NCBI GenBank assembly: GCA_028641055.1
Contig: CM054060.1
Location: 297,760,462-297,824,461 of the forward strand
From: Alopecurus myosuroides
Taxonomy: Eukaryota; Streptophyta; Magnoliopsida; Poales; Poaceae
DNA length: 64,000 nucleotides
Reading direction: 5' to 3'
This document shows positions 1 through 9,054 of the stretch, in pieces. Position 1 is the stretch's first letter. Every line of letters starts with the position of its first letter. The notes below the pieces were generated by a model. The model saw nothing but the letters and a program-made list of their open reading frames with translations, was not told the DNA's origin and did no database searches. Made by a program: the position numbers and the translations under genes.

Positions 1-756
1 GTTACCCCCGAGTAGGGTAAAGGCAAGTGGTAAAAGCAGCTAACAGAAGAGAGGTTTGGTCGAGTAGCCGACTACCTGGTACTCGCTACCCGGTCGACTG
101 CTACTCGGTCTCGCCTCAAGATGACCAGAAGGAAGAATCATTCAAGTTCTCTACGTTCGAGTAGAAGAGTTGGCCCGAGTACAATTGGCGGGAACAATTG
201 GCGGGAACCTACTCGGGCCAGAAAGTCAAAGGAGCCGTTCTGACACAGGATCCCGCGTATCCTGGGTCCGTACTTGGCAGCATTCGAACTACTGTTCATC
301 TGGGACCGGCCTGCCTGACAGTGACAGCATGGAAGCAGGCCGTGGCAGGATAAGGGGGGCCTACTCTGTGCTTAGGTACAGTGATACCAGTCTGTCCCCT
401 TGTTCTGCCCAACGACTTTCCAGATGAAGCCAAGGTTAGGAACCAAAGCTGTCAGCGGGAACCCGGAAGAAGGACGATGTGTGTCGAAGCTCTGGCTCCG
501 CAAATCCCTCAGGTGACCCTATCGGGTTTCGACTAGGAGATGTCATAGGCGCTGGTGAGATCGTCGGCTTGACAGGGAGGCAAGATTTACCCAGGTTCGG
601 GGCCCTCGAAGAGGTAAAACCCTTACTCCTGCCTTCTGCTGATCTGTATTAGACGATTAGATCGATTACAGGGTGCTCGAATCGAGAGTAGATCTCGAGT
701 TTCAAGGCTTTTGTGGTCGTGCGGTAATACTTGGTCCTCTCCTTTGGGGCTCTCCT

Positions 757-774
757 GGCTTTATATAGATAGCC
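757..774 (+). promoter_or_regulatory. Candidate LTR core promoter with palindromic flanks
   Basis: The 18-mer GGCTTTATATAGATAGCC places a TATA core between inverted GGCT/AGCC arms. The identical 18-mer occurs in both LTRs of the distinct element Tat2 (32930-32947 and 50780-50797) but not in Tat1's 3' LTR, where it is deleted. Conservation between diverged families suggests a functional promoter; this is inference. Confidence 0.6.
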
Positions 775-1030
775 AGGTCTCGAGTCCAACCCGGAGAGGA
801 TACAAACCCTAGCTTGAGTCGGTTACAATCCCTAACTTAGCCCGCAAGTTGACGCGGGTGGGTTTTTCATGGGCCTTATAGAGTACTCCAAGGGCGCTTC
901 CTGTCGGGCCTTGATCAGAAGGTGTGAGAGGGGGTGTCCTTACTCGCAGGGCCCAGGATCCATGCCTTCGTCAATGTGCACACTATGTCGACACTTGTCC
1001 ATGTATGGACGTATCCGGCTGGGCACCATG

Positions 1031-1038
1031 TATATAAG
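1031..1038 (+). promoter_or_regulatory. Second TATA box of the Tat1 LTR
   Basis: TATATAAG lies 354 bp before the LTR end and is also present in the 3' LTR (near 15251). After loss of the upstream TATA this is the only recognisable TATA left in the 3' LTR. Confidence 0.5.
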
Positions 1039-1356
1039 GTGCCCCGCCGCCTCCTGCGTGAGGATCGAACACATCTTGACCTAGATCGCATGCTGGAACC
1101 CTAGTTCTTGACCTAGTTCGTCATCTAGAGGAGAGTGGCTACTCGGTAGCAAGAACCTTGTACTGTGGCTACTCGGTGAGATACCAAAATACACAAAGAA
1201 AGGCAGGAGTAGGGGTTTTACCTCCTCACGAGGGCCCTGAACCTGGGTAGATCGTGTTGTTTGCAGTGTTTACTTCGTACCTCACGCGGCTACTCGTCGC
1301 GTGATCCCTCCCCGAGCACCTCCAGCGTCCTTCGTCCCCACATCTTTAGCCATCCC

Positions 1357-4098
1357 ATGGCATCTGCCGTGACACCACCACGACAGTTGGCGCCCACCGT
1401 GGGGCAACCAGCGGCGCTGGCTGGAGTTTCTGTTCGGACGGGATCTTCTTCAGCGGAGCGCGTGGTCTGTGGCCTTGTCCACAGATTCGGCTCCTTTGAC
1501 TTCGTCACCGACAACGCCGGCTGTTTCGGCGGCGTGGCCATGCCTGAGGGCGGCTCGGTGATCTCCTTCGGCTCTCACCTCGTCTATGTCGCCACCGTCG
1601 CCAACCGCGCGTACCCTGAGCTGGTGCATGACGCGGCAGATCCTCCCGCGGTGATCACTGCACGCGGAAAGCCCGCGCGCCGCTCTGCGAACTGCGCTGA
1701 GGTGATGGTGACGGGCTTGGCGGCAAACACTGGCGCAGCCGCTACTGGCGCTGCGGCCGTCGTCGAGGAGGTTGACGAACCGCCTGCTGGTGGCAGGACT
1801 CACCGGCCCTACGAGAGGGAGAGCAACTTGCCGCCTTCCACGTCTACGGTCATCCCCGCGTCTGCTACGCGACCTGGTATGCCTACTCCCACCGACATCG
1901 AGCTCCTAGCCGCGAGGGAGCAGCTCGAGCGGCAACGCCAGGAGCTGCTTGCCGAGCAGGCGGAGTTGGACAAGATCAGGCTCGAGCTGAGTCTAGACCA
2001 GCTCGAGTACAACAAGGCTCACGGCTTCACGCCAGTCGCCAGGAGGCCTAGCAGAGTAGGAGCTACGCGGCGTAACTTGGGTGTCGAGATGGCAACGGTT
2101 GCGGAGGTGCCCGCTCAGTCCGCCACCGCGAACACCTTCACAAGGCCAAGGTACAGCACACCCGCCAAGACGCTCAGGGCTGCAGAGGCCGTGGCTGCCG
2201 AGTTGCCGCGCCTGGATGGAGAGGCGCGTCTCAGGCAGCAGGAGAGGCTCAACGAGTTGGTGTTGGAGGCCGCTAGGCAGAACGAGGAGTTCCGGAAGGC
2301 CAACCCGGGTGCTGGAGCTTCGCAGGTGGTTCACTCGCACGCGGCTAGATCTAACGATCAGGCCTCGTCTCCGCATCCCAGCCGCGACAAGAGCCGCAGC
2401 GGGCGCTCGGGCAGAGACAGGCAGATGCAGGTGTATGACCCGGCTGCTGCCGCGAAACAGGTTGCTGTGCCGCAGCAGCCCGGGCGGGAACACAACGCTG
2501 CAAGAGCAGGCTCTCAAGCCCATCAAGCTCAAAGCCGTGCCCGAGAAGCCGCACGTCCAGGTTCTTCTCGGCAACCCGCAGCTCAGCCTACTCGGCAGAG
2601 GCAGCAGCCGCGTCCAGTGGCACCAGTCGCCAACCCGGTGGAGCAGCCTGCAGCTGTGCAGGTGGACAGGTATGATGATGGCTACTCGGCTATGGAGATG
2701 GCTGGCTATGATATTCATGACCGTGTTGGTGAGCGCGTGTTGGCGCCTGGAGATGCGAGGCATCAGTTGGACCGGATCAGCTTGTCGGCGCGGCTGGAGA
2801 GCACGGGTCCCCCTGGCCCCGAGTGCTTTGGCCCGCGCATCATGAACGAGCCGTCCGTGAAGAACTTCCAGCTTGCAAGAGGCACCAAGAGCTACAATGG
2901 CAGCACCAAGCCTGAAGATTGGCTCAATGATTATGTCACTGCGGTCCATATCGCGAATGGCAACAGGAGATGGGCGGTGCGCTATGTGCCGCAGATGCTA
3001 GAGGGTCCAGCTCGCACTTGGCTCAACAACTTGCCCAAGAACAGCATCAACTGCTGGCTGGACTTTTCGGATGCCTTCATCAGCAACTTCACGAGTACAT
3101 ACAAGAGACCGAATAGGCCACAGCAGCTGTCAGCTTGTAGGCAGCGGGAAGACGAGACAGACCGCGAGTACCTTACTCGGTGGAGCACGCTGAGGAACAC
3201 CTGTGAGGGTGTGAATGAAGCACAGGCCATCACCTGGTTTGCGCAGGGTTGCCGACATGGCAGCATGCTTTGGCAGAGATTGCAGAGGGAGATGCCGAAC
3301 ACTCTGGCGGAGACCATCAAGATTGCGGATCAGTACGCACTCGGTGATCCTACTCAGCCGCTGATGGACTCCTCTGAGCCGAGAAGAAACTTCAACAGCA
3401 GCAAACGCAACGAGTTCCGCAACAAGCGCCGAGTAGATACTCGGTATGATCCTGAAGAGGTGAATGCAGTGAATGTCGGAGGCGGTGGTGGCCAAAGGCA
3501 GAAACCTGCTGGAGCCTACGGGCAGAACCAGAACCAGGGCCAGGGCAACAAGAAACCGTTCCGTACTGCTCAGTCGGGTAGCGGGAACTCCGAGCAGCCG
3601 AAGAAGTTTGTCTTTGATGACATGAAGGATGGCCCATGCAGCTTTCACACTCACCACCCCTCGAGGCCTGCTAACCACACTACTCGGCAGTGCGAGTGGT
3701 GGGAGGCGATCAAGAGTGATGGCTTGCTTCCTCCTCCTCCTCTGCCGGCAGCCAACGCCAATGTGCAGCCTACTCGCGCACCCGCAGCTCGGCCGCCGGT
3801 GTACCCGAGAAGAGAGAATGTGAACCAAGTGGCTTTAGGAGCCAACCAGAACTTCAACAACGAGAGATACCGCAACAACAACAACAACAACTACAACCGC
3901 AACAACAACAGCAGAGGCAACAACAACAACTATCAGGGCAGCAATGGCAACAATGGGGGCAATGGCTCCAATCAGTACCAAGAGCACCATGAGAGCTACA
4001 TGATCTTCACTTCTGAGCCAGTCGACAAGCAATCACAGCACAGGCGGGCCATGGAAGTCAATGCAGTGATTCCTGCTGTCCCTCACTACATGTATTAG
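1357..4098 (+). CDS. gag: Gag polyprotein of Tat1
   Basis: This is the structural protein that packages element RNA in cytoplasmic particles. The frame is open from 1261. An ATG at 1357 lies in the LTR before the primer site; the first ATG after that site is at 1540, so the true start is uncertain. From the N-terminus there is an Ala/Pro-rich region, a Glu/Arg/Gln-rich probable coiled coil (about 1890-2000), a basic Ser/Arg-rich linker, and then a retrotransposon gag domain at about 2890-3350. A short Cys/His region (CSFHTHH...C, about 3637-3695) stands where a zinc knuckle is expected but does not match CX2CX4HX4C. The C-terminus has long asparagine runs encoded by AAC repeats (3876-3950). 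The ORF ends at a TAG (4096-4098) in the same frame as pol. Confidence 0.85.
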   Translation: MASAVTPPRQLAPTVGQPAALAGVSVRTGSSSAERVVCGLVHRFGSFDFVTDNAGCFGGVAMPEGGSVISFGSHLVYVATVANRAYPELVHDAADPPAVITARGKPARRSANCAEVMVTGLAANTGAAATGAAAVVEEVDEPPAGGRTHRPYERESNLPPSTSTVIPASATRPGMPTPTDIELLAAREQLERQRQELLAEQAELDKIRLELSLDQLEYNKAHGFTPVARRPSRVGATRRNLGVEMATVAEVPAQSATANTFTRPRYSTPAKTLRAAEAVAAELPRLDGEARLRQQERLNELVLEAARQNEEFRKANPGAGASQVVHSHAARSNDQASSPHPSRDKSRSGRSGRDRQMQVYDPAAAAKQVAVPQQPGREHNAARAGSQAHQAQSRAREAARPGSSRQPAAQPTRQRQQPRPVAPVANPVEQPAAVQVDRYDDGYSAMEMAGYDIHDRVGERVLAPGDARHQLDRISLSARLESTGPPGPECFGPRIMNEPSVKNFQLARGTKSYNGSTKPEDWLNDYVTAVHIANGNRRWAVRYVPQMLEGPARTWLNNLPKNSINCWLDFSDAFISNFTSTYKRPNRPQQLSACRQREDETDREYLTRWSTLRNTCEGVNEAQAITWFAQGCRHGSMLWQRLQREMPNTLAETIKIADQYALGDPTQPLMDSSEPRRNFNSSKRNEFRNKRRVDTRYDPEEVNAVNVGGGGGQRQKPAGAYGQNQNQGQGNKKPFRTAQSGSGNSEQPKKFVFDDMKDGPCSFHTHHPSRPANHTTRQCEWWEAIKSDGLLPPPPLPAANANVQPTRAPAARPPVYPRRENVNQVALGANQNFNNERYRNNNNNNYNRNNNSRGNNNNYQGSNGNNGGNGSNQYQEHHESYMIFTSEPVDKQSQHRRAMEVNAVIPAVPHYMY
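1388..1405 (+). other. Primer-binding site, tRNA-Lys type
   Basis: TGGCGCCCACCGTGGGGC begins two bases after the LTR end. It is complementary to the 3' end of plant tRNA-Lys(CUU), as I recall that tRNA. The same 18 bases and the same GT spacer occur in Tat2 (50496-50513, - strand). The gag frame reads straight through it. Confidence 0.85.
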
Positions 4099-4812
4099 TG
4101 TGACCAGGAAATCAGGTGGACCCGAGCAGATCATCCCAAGGTGATGCCCAATCCGGGTAGCTATGCCTTGGTGCTGGATCCTACCTTCCTGGGCCCCGAG
4201 AAGAATGTGAGGTTCAGCAAGGTGCTAATCGACAACGGCAGCAGCATCAACATTGTGTACAAGGACACACTCGAGAAGCTTGGCCTAGCCGAGAACATGA
4301 TGCTGCCTAGCAAGACCACCTTCCATGGCATTGTGCCCGGGATCTCATGCAACCCGATTGGCCGAGTATGGATCGATGTGCTATTCGGTACCCGGGAGAA
4401 CTGCCGCACAGAGCGCTTGCAGTTCGAGGTGGTGGATCATCAGAGCCCCTATCATGCTCTACTCGGCAGGCCTGCTCTGAGCAAGTTCATGGCCTCTACA
4501 CTTGTGGCTTATCTGAAGATGAAGATCCCTGGTCCCAATGGTATCATCACCATCTCTGGAGATTACAAGAAGTCCATGGAGTGTGCCTCTGCTAGCTCCC
4601 AGTTGGCGGAGTCGATGGTGATTGCTGCCGAGAAGAAGAAGATGTACGAGGTGGTGGCCATGGCTCAGTCCGCACAAGCTGGTGCACAAGGCGTGCCGAG
4701 TACCCAGCATGGTACTGCTTTCCAAGCTGCCAAGGAGACCAAGACAGTCCAGGTCGACCCCGAGTTCCCCGACCGCGTAGCCATCATTGGTTCCGGGTTG
4801 GCGGAGAAATAG
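4099..4812 (+). pseudogene. pol: Tat1 pol, aspartic protease part
   Basis: This is the retropepsin that would cleave the polyprotein. The active-site motif DNGSS starts at 4231, and the flap and C-terminal 'LGRPAL' region follow (about 4440-4480). The segment shares the gag frame and is bounded by the TAG at 4096-4098 and another TAG at 4810-4812. The first ATG is at 4141, but the frame is readable from 4099, so translation would normally come from readthrough or fusion with gag rather than from that ATG. I treat the stops as decay; programmed readthrough of the first one is possible but has no visible support. Confidence 0.75.
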
Positions 4813-5499
4813 GAAAGCGAGCTCATCCACTTCCTCCGTGAGAATCGGGATGTATTCGCCTGGACCAATGAAGATCTACCAGGAGTCCCGAGGGAGTTGG
4901 TTGAGCACTCTTTACATGTGCGTCCTGACGCCAAGCCAGTGAAGCAGGCTATGCGCCGTTTCGGAGATGAGAGAAGGAAGGCCATTGGTGACCAGATCAC
5001 CAAGTTACTGATAAGCAACTTCATCATGGAAGTGCTGCATCCGGATTGGCTAGCCAACCCGGTCATGGTCGAGAAGAAGAAGGAGGATCCCAAGGCTGCC
5101 ACTGCATGGCGCATGTGCGTCGACTACACCGACTTGAACAAGGCATGCCCCAAGGATCCTTTCCCGCTACCCCGCATCGATCAGGTGATCGATTCCACTG
5201 CTGGTTGTGAACTGTTGTCTTTCATAGATGCCTACTCTGGTTTCCACCAGATTGCACTCAACCCTGCTGATCAAATAAAGACTGCTTTCATTACCCCGTA
5301 CGGGGCTTATTGCTATCGTGTCATGTGTTTTGGCTTGAGGAATGCGGGTGCAACCTATCAGAGATGCATGCAGAAATGCTTGCACGACCAGCTCGGCAAG
5401 AATGTGCAGGTGTACGTAGATGACATTGTCATCAAAACGAATAAAACACATACTCTGCTTGCCGACCTGGAGGAAACCTTTGCTAACCTACGCAAGTAA
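4813..5499 (+). pseudogene. pol: Tat1 pol, reverse transcriptase N-terminal and palm part
   Basis: This is the RNA-dependent DNA polymerase core. The frame continues from the protease across the TAG at 4810-4812. It shows the fingers and palm motifs, including CVDYTDLNKACPKD, 'FIDAYSGFHQI' and the catalytic YVDD at 5413-5424. A TAA at 5497-5499 ends it just before the thumb region. No frameshift is needed to join it with the next segment, only passage through that stop. All expected catalytic residues are present. Confidence 0.8.
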
Positions 5500-5502
5500 A
5501 AA

Positions 5503-8385
5503 ATGAAACTGAATCCGAGTAAGTGCACCTTTGGTGTACCGGCTGGAAAGCTACTCGGTTTTCTGGTTTCTAGTCGGGGCATTGAAGCCAATCCTTCTAA
5601 GATAAAAGCTATTGAGAGCATGTCTTTACCGAGATCACTGAAAGATGTGCAGAAGTTCACAGGTTGTTTGGCATCTCTGAGCCGTTTTCTGGGCCGAATG
5701 GGCGAGAAGGCCCTGCCTCTGTACCAACTGATGAAGAAAAGTGACAAGTTTGTATGGACTCCGCAAGCAGATGTGGCATTCAATGAGCTGAAAGCAATGC
5801 TGGCTAGCGCTCCCGTCTTGGCTAGTCCGTTACCCAAGGAGCCTATGCTGCTGTACATTGCTGCGACTAACCGAGTAGTCAGCGTGGTGATAGTGGTGGA
5901 GCGAGAAGAAGAAGGCAAGAGTGTGCAGCGCCCAGTGTATTACCTCAGTGAAGTGCTGTCCAGCTCCAAGCAAAACTATCCACACTACCAGAAGATGACA
6001 TATGGTGTGTACCTAGGCGCCAGGAAGCTGAAACATTATTTCCAGGAGCACCCCATCACTGTCGTGAGTTCTGCTCCCATCTCGGATATCATGGGTAACA
6101 AGGAGGCGAGTGGCAGGGTAGCCAAATGGGCAATCGAGCTAGCAGCGTATGCTCCCGCGTATACGAGAAGAGAAGCCATCAAGTCTCAGGTCCTGGCAGA
6201 GTTCCGTGTGGACTGGGCCGAGATGCAGTATGAACCTCCTGCTCCAGTTTCCAATTACTGGAAGATGCACTTTGATGGCTCAAAGGTGAAAGAAGGCCTT
6301 GGCGCTGGTGTAGTGCTTACCTCACCCAAGCGAGATCAGCTCAAGTATGTGCTGCAGATTCATTTCAAGGCATCCAACAATGTAGCCGAGTACGAGGCAG
6401 TGGTGCATGGTTTGCGAGTAGCAAAGGAGGTTGGTGTGCAGCGCATTATATGCTATGGCGATTCAGATCTGGTGGTGCAGCAAGTCTCGGGTACCTGGGA
6501 TGCTTTGGATGCCAACATGGCATCGTATCGTTTCCTGGTGCAGTCTATGACTGGTTTCTTCGAGGGTTGTGAGTTCCAACACATTCACCGAGCAGAGAAC
6601 GAAGCAGCAGATGAGTTGTCCAAGTTGGGATCTTCTCGGCAGTCCATCCCGGCGGGAATCGCCTTGGAGCACTTGAGGAAGCCATCCATCAAGCCTTCTC
6701 CCAACTCGGAGTCTATATTTGTCCCTTCTCTGCCAAGTGAAGAATCTGATCCAATAGAGATTGACTGGGAGAGTGCTGCAGGAAACCCGGGGACTGCCAC
6801 TCCCTACTCGGGGACTGCCACTCCCTACTCGGGGACTGCCACTCCCTACCCGGGGACTGCCACTCCTTACTCGGGGACTGCCACTCCCTACCCGGGGACT
6901 GCCACTCCTTACTCGGGGACTGCCACTCCCTACCCGGGGACTGCCACTCCTTACTCGGGGACTGCCGCCCTCAACCCGGAGGCTGTCGCATTCATTGAGG
7001 AAGTCCTCGCCAATCGATCCGGTTTGCAGAGAAGCGCTCCTACTCCTCCTGAGCGACCGCAAGAGCTTGTCCCAATGGAACTGGACGAACCAGTGTTTCC
7101 CATACGGGAGACACCGAGTTGGGCTATGCCCATATTATCCTTTCTAAGGGACGGCACTCTACCTGAAGATGAGGTGACTGCGAGGCAGATTCAGAGAAGA
7201 TCCAAGGGCTACACCATCGTCCGAGATGTGCTGCACAAGAGAAGTGCCACTGGCGTGCTGCAACGCTGTGTGGATCCAGTAGAGGGAGAAGAAATCCTGA
7301 TAGAGATACACCAAGGAGAATGCGGGCATCATGCCTCTTCTCGGGCTTTGGTCAAGAAAGCTTTTCGGCATGGCTTCTACTGGCTCACTGCACTGCAGCA
7401 AGCTGAAGATATTGTGAGGAAGTGCAATGGCTGCCAGATGTTCGCAAGTAAGATTCACATGCCCGCTTCCGAGTTGAAGACAATTCCTATCACATGGCCG
7501 TTTGCTGTTTGGTGCTTGGATATGGTTGGCCCCTTCAAGCCGGCTAAAGGCAATATGACACATATCTTGGTCATGGTGGACAAGTTCACCAAGTGGATTG
7601 AAGTGAAGCCTATTCGGAAGTGCGATGGGGTCACAGCTGTGAAATTCGTGAAGGATGTGATCATGAGATATGGCTACCCGCACAGTATCATCACCGACAA
7701 CGGCACCAACTTTGCAGAGGGGGCAATGGTGCGATTCTGCAGAGATAAGCATATCCGACTAGACGTTGCGTCAGTCGCGCACCCTGCCTCCAATGGGCAA
7801 GTTGAGAGAGCAAATGGAATGGTACTGGCAGGCATAAAGCCAAGGCTGATTGAGCCGTTGCTGAAAACACCTGGGTGTTGGCTAGAAGAGTTGCCAGCGG
7901 TGTTGTGGAGTCTAAGGACTACCCCTAACCGGTCAACCGGCTACACGCCATTCTTCTTGGTATACGGGGCTGAGGCCGTGTTGCCAATAGACTTAGAGCA
8001 TGACTCCCCCCGAGTAGCCCTCTACGCTGAGGTGGAGGCGAGAGAAGCTCGAGAAGACGACGTTGACCTGCTTGAAGAAGCAAGAGAGCTGACTCTGTCA
8101 CGTTCGGCTATCTATCAGCAAAACCTGCGGCGTTATCATAGCCGAAAGGTGAACCCAAGGGTTTTCCGAGAAGGAGACATGGTCCTTAGGCTTGTGCAGC
8201 GCACAGCTGGGATGCACAAATTGTCTCCTCCATGGGAGGGGCCTTTCATTGTGAGCAAAGCGCTGCACAATGATGCGTACTACCTTGTAGATGTGCGCCC
8301 ATCACAGGCGAACAGGGCAGATAAAGCTGGAGAGGAAACCAAGCGCCCTTGGAATGTAGCTCTACTGCGTCGTTTTCATTCGTAA
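5503..8385 (+). CDS. pol: Tat1 pol: RT thumb, RNase H, second RNase H and integrase
   Basis: The 960-residue open frame continues the RT. Residues 1-230 hold the thumb/connection and gypsy RNase H. An archaeal-type RNase H follows, with catalytic residues visible as D258 (FDGS), E near 298 (AEYEA), D320 (YGDSD) and a later D in 'ENEAADEL'. A linker carries eight 7-residue repeats (about 429-484). The integrase has an H2C2 zinc-binding region ending CNGC near residue 641 and a DD35E core at D673, D732 and E768. The C-terminus has the basic GPY/F-like region ('WEGPFIV'). A dual RNase H is the reason for the Tat assignment. No internal stop is seen; function would need the upstream parts. Confidence 0.88.
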   Translation: MKLNPSKCTFGVPAGKLLGFLVSSRGIEANPSKIKAIESMSLPRSLKDVQKFTGCLASLSRFLGRMGEKALPLYQLMKKSDKFVWTPQADVAFNELKAMLASAPVLASPLPKEPMLLYIAATNRVVSVVIVVEREEEGKSVQRPVYYLSEVLSSSKQNYPHYQKMTYGVYLGARKLKHYFQEHPITVVSSAPISDIMGNKEASGRVAKWAIELAAYAPAYTRREAIKSQVLAEFRVDWAEMQYEPPAPVSNYWKMHFDGSKVKEGLGAGVVLTSPKRDQLKYVLQIHFKASNNVAEYEAVVHGLRVAKEVGVQRIICYGDSDLVVQQVSGTWDALDANMASYRFLVQSMTGFFEGCEFQHIHRAENEAADELSKLGSSRQSIPAGIALEHLRKPSIKPSPNSESIFVPSLPSEESDPIEIDWESAAGNPGTATPYSGTATPYSGTATPYPGTATPYSGTATPYPGTATPYSGTATPYPGTATPYSGTAALNPEAVAFIEEVLANRSGLQRSAPTPPERPQELVPMELDEPVFPIRETPSWAMPILSFLRDGTLPEDEVTARQIQRRSKGYTIVRDVLHKRSATGVLQRCVDPVEGEEILIEIHQGECGHHASSRALVKKAFRHGFYWLTALQQAEDIVRKCNGCQMFASKIHMPASELKTIPITWPFAVWCLDMVGPFKPAKGNMTHILVMVDKFTKWIEVKPIRKCDGVTAVKFVKDVIMRYGYPHSIITDNGTNFAEGAMVRFCRDKHIRLDVASVAHPASNGQVERANGMVLAGIKPRLIEPLLKTPGCWLEELPAVLWSLRTTPNRSTGYTPFFLVYGAEAVLPIDLEHDSPRVALYAEVEAREAREDDVDLLEEARELTLSRSAIYQQNLRRYHSRKVNPRVFREGDMVLRLVQRTAGMHKLSPPWEGPFIVSKALHNDAYYLVDVRPSQANRADKAGEETKRPWNVALLRRFHS
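6787..6975 (+). repeat. 21-bp minisatellite inside Tat1 pol
   Basis: Eight full 21-bp copies encode [S/P]GTATPY and a ninth is degenerate. It sits in the linker between the second RNase H and the integrase. Ser and Pro versions alternate in the later copies, giving a 42-bp higher-order period. The length is a multiple of three, so the frame is kept. The core TCGGGGACTGC also forms the tract next to the 3' LTR. Confidence 0.95.
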
Positions 8386-9054
8386 GCAAAGATGTGTATG
8401 TACCCTCTTATCCGAGTTGCAATTCTACTCTGCAATCTGAAATTGTTCTCGGGGACTGCCCTCGTCCAAAATTGCTCCAAGTGTTTTTTACTCGGCTTTA
8501 CCTTTTGTCTATTCGGTTGCTCCACTTTAGAACTCATAAGCGCATTGAGTACTGTGTTTAAACCTATATGCCAACTCTTCGACTCTGCTGCTGTCCGAAA
8601 CCCGGCTTCATGGCAAGCAAGAGAACAAGCAAAAGGTCAATGAGCACACGAAAATCGCTAAGGAAGAAAAAGTGCAGGAACCGAGTAGGGTGTTTTGTTA
8701 CTTTTGTTCTCTGTTCGTCTTTTCGGCTAAGTGGTGGGCTGCGTTACTATGATTGTTTCAAAGCGGCTAAGTATTTGCAGCTCTATTCTTCGATTCTTGT
8801 GACTCGAATACCAAAAAAGCAACAAGTTGCGGGTAGAGCAGAGATGAAAAGATAGGGTGAATAAGAAACGCAACTCGGGGACTCGCATGGAAACGCAACC
8901 CGGCATTGAGCCAAGGCTGCTCAAAATGATTAAATTAAAGATAATGGATGGAAATAAAATTGAGTAGCAAGAAAAGCATAAATAAGTCTGATACATCTGC
9001 TCCCGGCATCCCGGGGATCTGATAAATGTTCAAGTAAAAAGTGTGCAGGTAAAA
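8386..9054. other. Spacer between pol and the antisense gene (Tat1)
   Basis: No coding frame is convincing. It holds copies of the TCGGGGACTGC motif (8449-8460, and a variant near 8876) and several ACTCGG words. It is the 3' untranslated side of both pol (+) and the antisense gene (-), so it is a convergent-transcription zone. Confidence 0.6.

Larger units (their letters stand above)
1..1385 (+). repeat. 5' LTR of Tat1 (first 9 bases outside window)
   Basis: This LTR aligns with 14711-15607 and ends ...ACGACA at 1385, followed by GT and the primer-binding site. It is 497 bp longer than the 3' LTR because it keeps the segment 478-974. That segment contains a TATA region at 757-774; a second TATA (TATATAAG, about 1031-1038) is shared by both LTRs. 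The words CGAGTA and ACTCGG recur throughout. Confidence 0.9.

Noticed and set aside
1388..1405. Possible tRNA gene fragment
   Set aside because: Only the 18 nt complementary to a tRNA 3' end are present, at the primer-site position after an LTR.
1993..2949. Long - strand frame of about 318 codons opposite gag
   Set aside because: It is the shadow of the GC-rich gag frame; composition is Arg/Leu/Ser-rich with no domain, promoter or splice logic.
6787..6975. Regular 21-bp repeats resembling a CRISPR array
   Set aside because: The units are contiguous with no unique spacers and encode an in-frame protein repeat inside pol; the organism is a plant.
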